The notes under the pieces were generated by a model that saw only the letters and a list, made by a program, of their open reading frames with translations, was not told where the DNA came from and ran no database searches. From Actinosynnema sp. ALI-1.44 (lineage in GTDB: Bacteria > Actinomycetota > Actinomycetes > Mycobacteriales > Pseudonocardiaceae): 64,000 nucleotides of DNA. The position numbers and the translations under genes are program-made. Below are positions 47,736 through 56,435 of this stretch, one piece after another. Location of the stretch: NCBI RefSeq assembly GCF_001984155.1, contig NZ_MTQO01000050.1, forward strand, positions 124,001-188,000. The letters run 5' to 3'. Positions within the stretch are counted from its first letter, which is position 1; each line of letters starts with the position of its first letter.

Positions 47736-48212
47736 CTAGCTTTCGCCTTCGTCGGTGGAGGAGTCGGAGCCAGGCGCCTGCACCTTCACGTTGAGCGCGT
47801 TCTTGCCGATGTACTCGTTGTTCGCCTCAGTCGCCGCGCAGAACGCCGCGTACTTGATGAGGCTCTCGCAGATCTGCCCGACGGCACTCGACAGACCGTG
47901 TACGCCGGTGACGAACACCTGCGCCCCCTTGACGTACTCGGGTGAGAACCTGTTCCAGGTCTCGTCCGTCTCGCCGTTGACCAGCGGTGCGTACGTCACG
48001 TACTCCTCGCTGTTGCGTGCGAACACATGGATGCTCTCCCTGAGGTCGTCGAAGTGGTTCGCGGCGCCGTACAGGCTCTGGGTGTCGACCGCGATCCTGG
48101 TGTCCGGGCCGAAGCCGAACGAGTTCGAACCGCCGCCGCCGGACGAACTGCCACCGGAGCCGCTGCTGCTGCCACCACCACCACCACCACCAGGATTGGA
48201 CTTCGTTGCCAT
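47736..48212 (-). CDS. Gly-rich WXG-like T7SS protein
   Basis: 158 residues. An N-terminal Gly/Ser run (about 30 residues) precedes a helical part: TQSLYGAANHFDDLRESIHV, then TWNRFSPEY as a loose WxxF-type turn, then GLSSAVGQICESLIKYAAFC. Layout and size resemble WXG/DUF-type T7SS partners. Position between the YbaB gene and the giant gene suggests it pairs with the N-terminal WXG-like region of the giant protein. No signal peptide. Its family is not recognised with certainty. Confidence 0.7.
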   Translation of the reverse strand: MATKSNPGGGGGGGSSSGSGGSSSGGGGSNSFGFGPDTRIAVDTQSLYGAANHFDDLRESIHVFARNSEEYVTYAPLVNGETDETWNRFSPEYVKGAQVFVTGVHGLSSAVGQICESLIKYAAFCAATEANNEYIGKNALNVKVQAPGSDSSTDEGES

Positions 48213-48217
48213 GGGTA

Positions 48218-48649
48218 TCAGTCCCTGATGTTCATCGCGTCGCGGGTAGCGTCCTGCAACTGCGGCTCGGGCAGCAGCAGCGACTGGATGTCGATCTCAC
48301 CGGAGAACAACTTCTGAGCGTCCACACCGGGCGGCAGCGACGGCGCGATCACCTCGGCCGCTTCGCGTGTCGCCTGCTGCTGGGCGTCGGTGATGGCTTT
48401 CAGCACGGCGCCGGCCAGTTCGGTGGGTGTCATGCGCTTGTAAGCGCCGGTAGGGAACTTGATGTCCTTCACGACACCGCCGTGGCCCACCGTCACCGCG
48501 ACGGTCTGCCGGGGAGCTGCCACCGTGCAGGAGATCTCCTGCAAGCGCCGCTGCGTCTCGTGCACCTCGGCGAACTGCTTGCGGTACTCCGCCATGAGGT
48601 GCTCGAGCTGTTCCGAATGCGAAGCCGTCACGTGCACCTTCCTCACCAT
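48218..48649 (-). CDS. YbaB/EbfC-family protein
   Basis: About 143 residues. The YbaB/EbfC pattern is visible: a long N-terminal helix (SEQLEHLMAEYRKQFAEVHE), then VAAPRQTVAVTVGHGGVVKD, IKFPTGAYKRMTPTELAGAV and a helix AITDAQQQATREA. Members bind DNA as dimers; many actinobacterial T7SS loci carry one of unknown role. It appears to be the first gene of the T7SS operon. Start ATG 48649 has only a weak ribosome-binding site; the frame extends upstream without conserved sequence. Confidence 0.85.
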   Translation of the reverse strand: MVRKVHVTASHSEQLEHLMAEYRKQFAEVHETQRRLQEISCTVAAPRQTVAVTVGHGGVVKDIKFPTGAYKRMTPTELAGAVLKAITDAQQQATREAAEVIAPSLPPGVDAQKLFSGEIDIQSLLLPEPQLQDATRDAMNIRD

Positions 48650-49383
48650 CTGAAACCGATCAGCACCTTGGCTCAAGAGTGCAACCCGACCTGCGGAAAT
48701 CACACTGAATCCGCCCGACGCTGCCCTCACACGCAATGCGGGTGCAGGAACGTCCGTTCGAACACTCGACGTCGGGCGGTACGGACCGCGCTGTCGCGGG
48801 CAGGCCCGCGGCCCGCGAACACGCAGCACCAGGACCCTGCTTCGCCACGTGCTCGCGACACCATCGCGCTTGGACGAGGAGTGACCCACGCGATCGACCG
48901 CGGAGACAAGTCTGGGAGGTCAGGAGACCTGGACGGTCAACCGGCGCTGACCACCGCCACCACGGCGATCAGCACGACGCTGGTAACCGCGCCCGCCGCC
49001 CGCCGTGCGAGCGCCGGACGTTCGATGGACCTGATCATCACGTCAAACCAGGGCGGAACACGGTCAACTGCCTGGTGGGTACCCCGAACGGATCACCGGG
49101 CTTCGTCGACCTCATCACGATGACCGGCAACCAATCGCGACGATGCTCACCAGGTCTACTTCGGATTCCCGGACCCGGCTCCGGTCGGCCCGGTACCGGA
49201 CCGGTCGTCATACGGGCGTTGGCGACATCGTTCGCGGCCGCGCAACGGCGGCCTCAGCACAGTGGCCGCCGTGAAATCATTGAAGCTACCCGCGTGCCGA
49301 ACGCCGCCACCGTAGCCGCCGCCGTTGAAACCCACCACGGTCACCGCGGTCGGCCAGGCCTACCACTGCATCCTCGACAACCG
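48650..49383. other. Gene-less region upstream of the T7SS operon
   Basis: About 730 bp with no gene I can support. It should contain the T7SS operon promoter (reading left). The plus-strand frame through it lacks protein-like character until it joins the TetR-like fragment at 49384; I read the area as promoter DNA plus decayed sequence. Confidence 0.45.
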
Positions 49384-49617
49384 CTGAGGACCGCCGACGA
49401 GGTCTTTCGCTCGCGCGAGTTCCTGCTGCGCCGCGTCGGGTTGATCGCCGCCAACCCAGCACTGGCCGAACGAGACCTGATCAAGCTCGCCGACATCGCC
49501 GGCGCACGGGCGCGGGCGCTCGAGGGTCGCGGCGTCGAGTCCGGCGAGGCGCGCTTCATCGCCGACGTGGCGATCGCGATCGCCCTGCGCGCCACGTCCT
49601 GCTGGATACGTCAGTGA
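49384..49617 (+). pseudogene. C-terminal fragment of a TetR-family regulator
   Basis: About 77 residues resembling the ligand-binding C-terminal part of MftR-like TetR proteins (FRSREFLLRRVGLIAANPAL then AERDLIKLADIAGARARALE). The N-terminal helix-turn-helix is absent: the same frame upstream does not encode one. It ends at TGA 49615-49617, overlapping the next fragment. Confidence 0.6.
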
Positions 49618-49862
49618 TCGACCGGCTGGAGAAGGCGGCGTTCGCCTATCGGGAACCGTCGAAGTCCGACCGCCGCCAAGTCTTCGTGACAGCGGTGCAC
49701 GAGCGGGCCCAACAGGCAGTGGACCTGTACGCCCCGCTGTTCACCCGCATATCGCGGGTCCTGACCGCCTACACCGACGAACAGGTCGAGACCCTGCGCA
49801 GGTTCGCCGAGCAGACGGTCCAGGCCCTGCGGGAGGAAACCGACCGGCTCACCGAAGGGTGA
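49614..49862 (+). pseudogene. C-terminal fragment of a MarR-family regulator
   Basis: 82 residues starting IDRLEKAAFAYREPSKSDRR, which is the end of the recognition helix and the wing of MarR proteins (usual form: VTRMIDRLEKAGFVRR..D..DRR). The C-terminal dimerisation helix follows (LYAPLFTRISRVLTAY). The N-terminal half, with most of the DNA-binding domain, is missing. It abuts a TetR fragment, so this site joins two unrelated gene remnants beside comEC. Confidence 0.65.
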
Positions 49863-49873
49863 GACCAGTCCGG

Positions 49874-52282
49874 CTACCCGGGCGGTCCGCGTGGGTCGCC
49901 GCGGCGGACCACCGACAGGTCGCCGGTGATCGCCACATCGCCGTCCTGGTCCGTGCGGAGGACTTTCGCGCCCGCCGCCACCAGTCGTGCGACCGTCGTG
50001 GGGTTCGGGTGGCCGTAGCGGTTTCCCGCCCCGACACTCACCACCGCTATCCGGGGCCGGACAGCGTCGAGGAACTCCTTTGCCGTGTAACGACTTCCGT
50101 GGTGCGGCACTTTGAGCACGTCGGCAGTCAGGTCGGTCGCGTCGTCCAGCAGGTCGGTCTGTGCCGCCAGTTCGACGTCTCCGGTCAGCAGGATCCGCCC
50201 GCCGCCGGTCGTCGCCCTCAGGACCAGTGATCCGTTGTTGATCTCGGTTCCGCTCGCTTCCCCTTCCTGACGGGTGTCGACGTGCCGCGGGCCGAGGACC
50301 TCGATCCGCAGACCCGGCCAGTCCAACTGTTGCCCGGCGGACAGCCAGGACACCGGCACTTCCGATCGCGCGGCCTGGGTGCGCACATCCCGCCACGCCC
50401 ACACCGGCAGCCTGCCGGAGCCGACGGCCACCGCGCCTACTTCCTGATCGTCCAGCACCCCGGACAGTCCTCCTACGTGATCGGCGTGCAGGTGCGTGAG
50501 GATCACCAGCGGAATCCGCGACACCCCGAGCCGGTCCAGACATCCGGCGACCGCTCCGGGATCCGGTCCGGTGTCGACCAGCACAGCACGCCCCGGTTCG
50601 CCTGTCGCCAGGACGACCGCGTCCCCCTGGCCGACGTCGCAGGCCACGGTCGACCACCCCGCAGGCGGCCACCCCGGCGCCAGCATGCGCCCCGGTACCA
50701 CCACGACCAGCAGGCCCAACGCCACCGCGATGATCAGGGCACGGACTCGTTTGAGCCGCACCAGGAGTACGACGGCGACGAGCACCAACGCCAGCAGCGC
50801 ACCTCCCCACCACCCGGTCGGCCACTGCATCGACCCGCCGGGGATCGCCGCGGCATGCCGCGCGACCTGGATCATCCAGTACAGCTCCGGCGCGGCCAGC
50901 CAGGCGAGTGCCTCGCCGAGCCACGGCAGGATCCCCGCGACGAGCGCGACGAGCAGTCCCAGCACGGTCGCCGGGGCGACCACCGGCGCCGCCAGCAGGT
51001 TCGCCGCGACCGCCGTCAAGCTGATCTGCCCGCTCATTCCCGCGATGACCGGCGCTGTCACCAGGTGCGCGGCAGCGGGAACCGCCACGGCCTCCGCGAT
51101 CATCCGCGGGACGCCACGACCGGTCATCGTCCGCGTCCACCTCGTGGCCAGCAGGACCAGACCACCGGTCGCGAGGACCGACAAGGCGAACCCGAAACTC
51201 GTGGCCATCATCGGGTCGTGCAGCACCAGCACGATGACCGAGATCGCCAGGGCGGGCAACGCGGCCCGTTCCCGCCCGACCACCAGCGCCAGCAACCCGA
51301 CGCCGCCCATCACCGCGGCCCGAAGAACACTCGGCTCCGGCCCGGCCAGCACAACGAAGCCCAGGAGCGTCAACCCGGCACCCGCCGCACACAGCCGCGG
51401 CCCCAACCGCAACGTCCGCAGCAGCAGCAAAGTCGCCACGCCCACGATGGCGAGGTTGGCTCCGCTCACGGCCAACAGATGCGCCGTTCCCGCCGCACGG
51501 AACTCATCGACCACACGATGCGGAAGCCCGGAGGTGTCACCGACCACCAGCGCGGGCAGCAGCCCAGCCGATTCCGCCGACAACACACCACCTGCCGCCG
51601 TACGAAGCCCCGCGCGCAACCCCTCGGCCGCCCGCTGCCACGCCGGTGCGGGCACGACGCCTTCCGGCGGTCCACGAACCCGCAGCACTGCGACGACCGT
51701 GTCGCCGGGCGCCAACTGGCCTTCGGCACGAAGTTCCTGCCCAGGCAACAGGTTCGCCCACCCACCCGTCGGAACGAGCAGAACCACCGACCCCGTCGAC
51801 GGCACAGGGTGCCCCTTCACCTCGGCGTGACGCACGTCCGCGGACACCGATGCCAGTCGTGCACCAGCCTGCTGCCCACCGAACCCCTCGGAGAAGATGG
51901 GTCGTGGGCGGTCGGACAGGACGACTGCCAGTCGGGCCGTCTCACCCCGTGCCGCGTGTTCCCGAAGCGGATCGTGCTCCCACGAACGCAACCGCAACGC
52001 GGTCGGCATGACCGCGAGGGCACCACACACCACCAGGGACCATCCCATCCCCCGGCGCAACCACCTCGCACGCGCATCACCGTCCAGCCATGACACCGGC
52101 AACCAGCTACGAAGGACGCAGAGCCCGAGCGTCGCGCCCACGACTCCGATCACGACCGCGAGCCACCAGCTGACAAGCAAGCCTGAGAAACCCGACAGCC
52201 ACACCACCACAGCAGCCGGTGCCAACCGCCAATCCCACTTGCGTGATGGCTCGAGCACACCTCGGTCCAGCAAAACACTCAC
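49874..52282 (-). CDS. comEC: ComEC/Rec2 DNA-uptake channel protein
   Basis: About 802 residues: an N-terminal membrane part, a ComEC competence domain with many helices, and a C-terminal metallo-beta-lactamase domain with LTHLHADHVGGL (HxHxDH) and a second metal region around PHHGSRYTA. In competent bacteria ComEC carries single-stranded DNA across the membrane; in many actinomycetes its role is unproven. The start is unclear: GTG 52282 directly abuts GAGGAG, and TTG 52273 would have better spacing. In mycobacteria it sits directly between comEA and holA; here an NRPS fragment separates it from comEA and a 46-kb block from holA. Confidence 0.93.
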   Translation of the reverse strand: MSVLLDRGVLEPSRKWDWRLAPAAVVVWLSGFSGLLVSWWLAVVIGVVGATLGLCVLRSWLPVSWLDGDARARWLRRGMGWSLVVCGALAVMPTALRLRSWEHDPLREHAARGETARLAVVLSDRPRPIFSEGFGGQQAGARLASVSADVRHAEVKGHPVPSTGSVVLLVPTGGWANLLPGQELRAEGQLAPGDTVVAVLRVRGPPEGVVPAPAWQRAAEGLRAGLRTAAGGVLSAESAGLLPALVVGDTSGLPHRVVDEFRAAGTAHLLAVSGANLAIVGVATLLLLRTLRLGPRLCAAGAGLTLLGFVVLAGPEPSVLRAAVMGGVGLLALVVGRERAALPALAISVIVLVLHDPMMATSFGFALSVLATGGLVLLATRWTRTMTGRGVPRMIAEAVAVPAAAHLVTAPVIAGMSGQISLTAVAANLLAAPVVAPATVLGLLVALVAGILPWLGEALAWLAAPELYWMIQVARHAAAIPGGSMQWPTGWWGGALLALVLVAVVLLVRLKRVRALIIAVALGLLVVVVPGRMLAPGWPPAGWSTVACDVGQGDAVVLATGEPGRAVLVDTGPDPGAVAGCLDRLGVSRIPLVILTHLHADHVGGLSGVLDDQEVGAVAVGSGRLPVWAWRDVRTQAARSEVPVSWLSAGQQLDWPGLRIEVLGPRHVDTRQEGEASGTEINNGSLVLRATTGGGRILLTGDVELAAQTDLLDDATDLTADVLKVPHHGSRYTAKEFLDAVRPRIAVVSVGAGNRYGHPNPTTVARLVAAGAKVLRTDQDGDVAITGDLSVVRRGDPRGPPG

Positions 52283-52558
52283 CTCCTCGGGGAACCGATT
52301 CGTTGACGGTCAGGAACATCCACCGTGTCGTGTCGTAGCACCGGCGATGCCGAGCGCCGGGCGGCCGGTAGTCGCAAGAACCGAGTCGACCTGGCTTCAC
52401 GGATAGCCCGGCGCGCTCTGCGAGCACTACACGCACGGTGCTCGACCGGCGCAACCGGTTGGAGACGCACAAGGCGGCAGTGCGGTCCGTGAACTCAAGA
52501 AGCAGGTCGGCAAGGCTCCAGACATGGCGGGAATCGCACCCCCGTGAATCCTCACCAG

Positions 52559-53131
52559 CCGAAGCGGCACGCCACTCGCTGCTGGTGACCAGGTTGCTGT
52601 CGCGGATCGGGACGGTCCTCGGCGCCACCGCCGCGATCAGGGACGTGTTCGAGGCGCCCACCCCACGCGGCCTGCTGCACCGGTTGTCCAAGACCGACCG
52701 GCCCGCGCTGGCCCGGGCGGACCGCTCCGGCCCGTTGCCGTTGTCCTACGCCCAGCGCAGGTTGTGGTTCCTGCACCGGCTCGACGGCCCGAGTTCCGCG
52801 TACAACATCCGGTCTGTGCTGCGGCTCAGCGGTGAGCTGAACGTGCCCGCGCTGCGGCGTGCACTGTCCGATGTGGTCGAATGGCACGAGAGCCTGCGCA
52901 CGGCGTTCACCGAGGAGGCGCAGGTCGTCCTGCCGGACGCGTTGCGCGCCACGGCCGAGCACGGGTTCGATCTCACGGGGGCGATCCCGATCCGCGCGGC
53001 GATGTTCAACGTCGCCGACGGCGACCACGTTCTGCTCGTGCTGATGCACCACATCGCCGGTGACGAATGGTCGGTCGGCCCGCTGTTCTCGGACCTGGGG
53101 CACGCCTACCACTCTGGACATGGCGAGTCGC
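52559..53131 (+). pseudogene. NRPS fragment: carrier-protein end plus start of a condensation domain
   Basis: The frame encodes the second half of a peptidyl carrier protein (HSLLVTRLLSRIGTVLG, with the phosphopantetheine Ser in HSLL, then FEAPTPRGL), a short linker, and the first ~150 residues of a condensation domain (PLSYAQRRLWFLHRL, NIRSVLRLSG, active-site HHIAGDEWS in place of HHxxxDG). Homology stops after FSDLGHAY. No adenylation domain, start or finish of a synthetase is present. This is a stranded piece of an NRPS gene lying between comEC and comEA. Confidence 0.8.
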
Positions 53132-53270
53132 CGAGATCACCGACGGTGGCCGGAATCCGAACCCCAAGAAGCGGCAGTACGGCTGCGTCATGGATGTACG
53201 CCAGGATCAGGTCGAATCCGGCCACGCCAGCGCGCAATCCCCAGCGCCGTGCGGAAGGCTTCCGGGGCTG
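53132..53270. other. Non-coding remnant sequence next to the NRPS fragment
   Basis: After homology to the condensation domain ends, the frame continues to 53337 but encodes nothing recognisable (Arg/Ser/Pro-rich). I see no separate feature here apart from the small minus-strand frame that begins to its right. Confidence 0.4.
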
Positions 53271-53387
53271 TCACGGTGGTAGGCGGAATTTGGCGATGAG
53301 GAGGACGCAGAGCAGCGTTGCGCACCAGATCGAGTGAGCCGGGGTGGTGGGCCAGCTGTGTTCCATGGGCAGGAGGGGAATGGTCAT
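53271..53387 (-). CDS. Possible 38-residue membrane peptide coupled to comEA
   Basis: Short frame whose ATG (53387) overlaps the comEA stop (ATGA), the same coupling used by real genes in this window. It encodes MTIPLLPMEHSWPTTP followed by a hydrophobic segment IWCATLLCVLLIAKF, enough for one membrane helix. No family recognised. It may be a genuine small gene normally lying between comEA and comEC, or an accidental frame. Confidence 0.35.
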   Translation of the reverse strand: MTIPLLPMEHSWPTTPAHSIWCATLLCVLLIAKFRLPP

Positions 53388-54115
53388 CGCACGGTCACCA
53401 GGTCCTTCAGTTTGGTGTATCGGGTTTCGCCGATTCCTTCTATCTCGCGGAGTTGCTCCACCGCCGCGAACAGGCCGTGTTCGGTTCGCCATTCGACGAT
53501 GCGCTGGGCTGTGACCGCACCGACTCCCGGCAGGCCGTCGAGTTGGGCGACGGTGGCCGTGTTGATGTCGACCTTGGCCGGTTTGGCCTGCGGGGCCGTC
53601 ATCGCCTCCGGTGGTGGCGGGACGCCGACGTAGATCTGTTCTCCGTCCGTCAGCCGACGGGCCATGTTCAGGGCCAACGAGTCCACATCGGACGCACCAC
53701 CGGCCGCATCGACGGCGTCGGCGACTCGGGCTCCCTCGGATAAGGTGATGAGACCTGGTTTCGGCACTCGGCCGACGACGCTCACCACGATTCTTCCCGT
53801 TGCGGGACGGGTGCCACCGCTCGTCGCCGCGGCGGGCAACGGTGGCGGAGTCTCCTTTTCCGGTTGTGCCGCAATGATTCCGATGGTCGCGCAGGCCGCG
53901 ACGACGGCTACGGCTGTGGCAACGACCGGTAGCCGGAGAGTGTTCAGGCGCGCTCTGACCGGGGAGCGCGGGCCGGGGGATTCCGGTGGGGTTTCGTCTA
54001 TCCACTCGGGTGGCGGCTCTGCGGGGACCGCGCCGGTACGGGCCGCGGCCAGTTGCCGCAGGCGGGCTAGGGTGTCGGACTTCCCGGTGGGTTTTCGGCT
54101 CGGTGTGGTGACCAT
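53384..54115 (-). CDS. comEA: ComEA family DNA-binding protein
   Basis: About 243 residues from ATG 54115 (a TTG at 54178 would give 264). A cytosolic Pro-rich N-terminus is followed by one membrane helix (VVATAVAVVAACATIGIIAA), an SLBB domain (VVSVVGRVPKPGLITLSEGA), a short Pro linker and a C-terminal helix-hairpin-helix pair (VDINTATVAQLDGLPGVG and LREIEGIGETRYTKL) that binds DNA without sequence preference. Partner of ComEC in DNA uptake. The conserved comEA-degV-octT-gpgP-rsfS-nadD order supports the call. Confidence 0.93.
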   Translation of the reverse strand: MVTTPSRKPTGKSDTLARLRQLAAARTGAVPAEPPPEWIDETPPESPGPRSPVRARLNTLRLPVVATAVAVVAACATIGIIAAQPEKETPPPLPAAATSGGTRPATGRIVVSVVGRVPKPGLITLSEGARVADAVDAAGGASDVDSLALNMARRLTDGEQIYVGVPPPPEAMTAPQAKPAKVDINTATVAQLDGLPGVGAVTAQRIVEWRTEHGLFAAVEQLREIEGIGETRYTKLKDLVTVR

Positions 54116-54250
54116 GTCTTCGACGCTATGCGGCTTGCCGGGTGGCCGCCTGGGGTGGGCTTTCCTGGTTGTGGACAACTCGCCGCTGTGGACAGGTCCG
54201 GAACCGGCTCCGCTTCTCCGGCGGGAATGTCGGTGGTGTGTGGTACGCGG

Positions 54251-55093
54251 TCAGTCCGGCAGGACCACGACGCCGAGCACGCCTGGACCTGTGTGAGCAC
54301 CGATGACCGCGCCCAGTTCGGACACCACGCACCCGGAGGAGCGCGGAAGGCGTTCCTCCAGCCGGGTGGCCAGCTCCGCGGCTCGCTCCGGTGCCGCGAG
54401 GTGGTGCACGGCAATGGAAACAGGGCCACTGCCCGCCGAGTCGACGGCCAGGTCCACCAGCCGAGCGAGCGCGCGTCCGGTCGTCCGGACCTTCTCCAAC
54501 GGCATGATCCGCCCGTCCGCCACGTGCAGCACGGGTTTGACCGACAGCGCGGTCCCGACCAGTGCGGCGGCCGCGCCGATGCGACCGCCGCGCCGCAGGT
54601 ACTCCAGCGTCTCGACCATGAAATACGTCTTGGCCCGGGCGGCGGTGGTCACCGCCTCCGCTTCGACGTCGAGCGCTTTGGCGCCGCCGGCCGCCGCGGC
54701 CGCGGCGCGCAACGCGGCGAACCCCAGCCCCATCCCGGTCGTCCGGGCGTCCACCACGCGCACCTTGTCGGCACCGACCTCCTCGGCGGCCAGCCGCGCC
54801 GAGTCCCACGTCCCCGACAAGTGCCGCGACAGGTGCACGGACACCACGGCGGACGCACCCGCGTCCAGTTGCTCGCGGTAGACCTTGGCGAACTCGTGCG
54901 GCGACGGCCGTGACGTCGTGACCACCATGCGCTGCGACAACGCGGCGGCCAACTGGGTCGGGCCGATGTCGATGCCGTCCAGGCCCGTGCGGTCGTCCAT
55001 CACGACGTGCAGGGGCACCACGCGCACCGAGTGGCGGGCCGCGAAGCCCTCCGGCAGGTGCGCTGTGGAGTCGGTGACGACGACAACAGCCAT
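54251..55093 (-). CDS. DegV family fatty-acid-binding protein
   Basis: 280 residues. N-terminal VVVVTDSTAHLPEGFAARH, the SRPSPHEFAKVY segment and the SAVVSVHLSRHLSGTWDSA motif match DegV proteins, with TYFMVETLEYLRRGGRI marking the second domain. DegV proteins bind a fatty acid and some deliver it to fatty-acid kinase; the physiological role here is unknown. It lies between comEA and octT, as in mycobacteria (where eis intervenes on the comEA side). Confidence 0.92.
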   Translation of the reverse strand: MAVVVVTDSTAHLPEGFAARHSVRVVPLHVVMDDRTGLDGIDIGPTQLAAALSQRMVVTTSRPSPHEFAKVYREQLDAGASAVVSVHLSRHLSGTWDSARLAAEEVGADKVRVVDARTTGMGLGFAALRAAAAAAGGAKALDVEAEAVTTAARAKTYFMVETLEYLRRGGRIGAAAALVGTALSVKPVLHVADGRIMPLEKVRTTGRALARLVDLAVDSAGSGPVSIAVHHLAAPERAAELATRLEERLPRSSGCVVSELGAVIGAHTGPGVLGVVVLPD

Positions 55094-55104
55094 GATCGCC
55101 GAGC

Positions 55105-55824
55105 CTACGTCGATTTCGCGCCCGTGGCGGCGGCCAACTCGGCCAAAGCCAGTCCCACCACCTTGTGCGCGTCCCAGCCCCAGTGGATCCCGTCGATGTT
55201 GCCGTGCCCGCCGATGACGTGGTCCCCGGTCAGTTCGGCCAGGTCAAGAAGCGGAACACCGGCCGACGCGGCCCAGCGGGAGATGGCCGTCACGCCCGCT
55301 GCCCGACCGGTGTGCACACCCCGGTACGCGGGTGAGCGGTGTCTGGGCGGCAGCACACCGACAGCGGGCAGGGTCGGCCGCAGCGCCCGGATCGAGGTCA
55401 GGATCAGATCCAGGTACCGGACGGTCAACGCGGGCGGCAACGCCACGGGACGCCCCCGCATGACCTGCGCGAGCCAAGGCTGAGCGGCCAGGTAGCGGGC
55501 ACGAGCCCAGCGACGCAGCCCGTCGGGCCGCATGTACCGCAGCCCCTGGCGCAAGTACGTCGGCAACGGCGAAGGCAGCGTGTCCATGCTGCCGACGCCG
55601 AGGACGAGCACGTCCGCCTTGGGCAGCAGCGTCCACACATGGGGATCACCGACGAGCGACCAGTACGCGTCGCGTGCCGTCCAGCCGAACCCGGCGACCA
55701 GGTCCGTCGTCCCACCCAGTTCCGCCGCGGCCACGTTGGGCCACAGCCGGGGCTCGTCGGCGGGCATCGGACCGTCCGGCCCGTGGAAGCTCAGCGAGTC
55801 GCCGAAGAACAGCAGGCGACTCAT
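55105..55824 (-). CDS. octT: SGNH-fold acyltransferase, OctT-like (diglucosylglycerate octanoyltransferase)
   Basis: 239 residues of the GDSL/SGNH family: FFGDSLSFHG supplies the catalytic Ser10, and the C-terminal NIDGIHWGWDAH supplies the Asp/His pair. In Mycobacterium the gene at the same place (Rv2418c) transfers octanoate to diglucosylglycerate during methylglucose lipopolysaccharide synthesis. The adjacent gpgP homologue supports the same pathway here. Without a check of the rest of the pathway, a different acyl or glycan substrate is possible. ATG 55824 overlaps the gpgP stop (ATGA). Confidence 0.8.
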   Translation of the reverse strand: MSRLLFFGDSLSFHGPDGPMPADEPRLWPNVAAAELGGTTDLVAGFGWTARDAYWSLVGDPHVWTLLPKADVLVLGVGSMDTLPSPLPTYLRQGLRYMRPDGLRRWARARYLAAQPWLAQVMRGRPVALPPALTVRYLDLILTSIRALRPTLPAVGVLPPRHRSPAYRGVHTGRAAGVTAISRWAASAGVPLLDLAELTGDHVIGGHGNIDGIHWGWDAHKVVGLALAELAAATGAKST

Positions 55825-56435
55825 CCGGTGATGCCGGCGTTGTACGCGATCAGCCGCCAGGCGAGCCCGGTGCTGTCCCGCCTGGCCAGCACCGTCCAGT
55901 GGCAGTTGCCGATGCCGCCGAGCAGCGGCCAGTTGCGCACCGGCAGGCCGAGCAGCTTGCCGGTCAACGCCGTGATCAGCCCGCCGTGCGTGCCGAGGAC
56001 GACGGTCTCCTCCTCCCCCGCGTCGAGGTCGGAGACGACCTCGACGGCACGGGCGGCGACCTCCACGCGGGACTCGCCGCCGGGCGGCGCCCAGGTCGCG
56101 TCGTTCTGCCACTGGGCGCGGGCGCCCGGGGAGATCGCGTCGACCTCGGCGCCCGTCATGCCCTGCCAGTCGCCGAGGTTGGTTTCACGCAAACGCTTGT
56201 CTATCCGCAGCGGGACCCCGGTCGCGTTCACGAACACCGTCGCGGTGTCCGTGGCTCGCCGCAGGTCGGACGCCACGACCAGATCCGGGGAGAACCGGGC
56301 CAACGCGGGCACCGCGAACCGTGCCTGGTTCCAGCCGACCTCGGTCAGTTCCGAGTCCAGGTGCCCCTGCATCCGGCTGGATGCGTTGTAGTCCGTCTCC
56401 CCGTGCCGCCACAGCACGAGGCGGCGAAGCGTCAC
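55821..56435 (-). CDS. gpgP: Histidine-phosphatase family protein, GpgP-like (glucosyl-3-phosphoglycerate phosphatase)
   Basis: 204 residues. The phosphatase signature LVLWRHGETDYN (catalytic His11) begins the protein, with ASDLRRATDTA, RETNLGDWQG and a second His in VLGTHGGLITAL. At the same locus in mycobacteria, Rv2419c dephosphorylates glucosyl-3-phosphoglycerate. GTG start at 56435 overlaps the rsfS stop (GTGA) and its stop overlaps octT, so rsfS-gpgP-octT is a coupled unit. Older annotation of this family as phosphoglycerate mutase is misleading. Confidence 0.85.
   Translation of the reverse strand: MTLRRLVLWRHGETDYNASSRMQGHLDSELTEVGWNQARFAVPALARFSPDLVVASDLRRATDTATVFVNATGVPLRIDKRLRETNLGDWQGMTGAEVDAISPGARAQWQNDATWAPPGGESRVEVAARAVEVVSDLDAGEEETVVLGTHGGLITALTGKLLGLPVRNWPLLGGIGNCHWTVLARRDSTGLAWRLIAYNAGITG

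Noticed and set aside
48736-49617. Full-length 293-codon plus-strand gene
   Set aside because: Only the last 77 codons resemble a protein (TetR C-terminus); the rest is low-complexity.
3530-49873. Classical integrative element
   Set aside because: No integrase, transposase, tRNA target or flanking direct repeats could be found; the insertion is inferred only from gene order.
52438-53337. Complete NRPS gene
   Set aside because: Homology covers only half a carrier domain and half a condensation domain.
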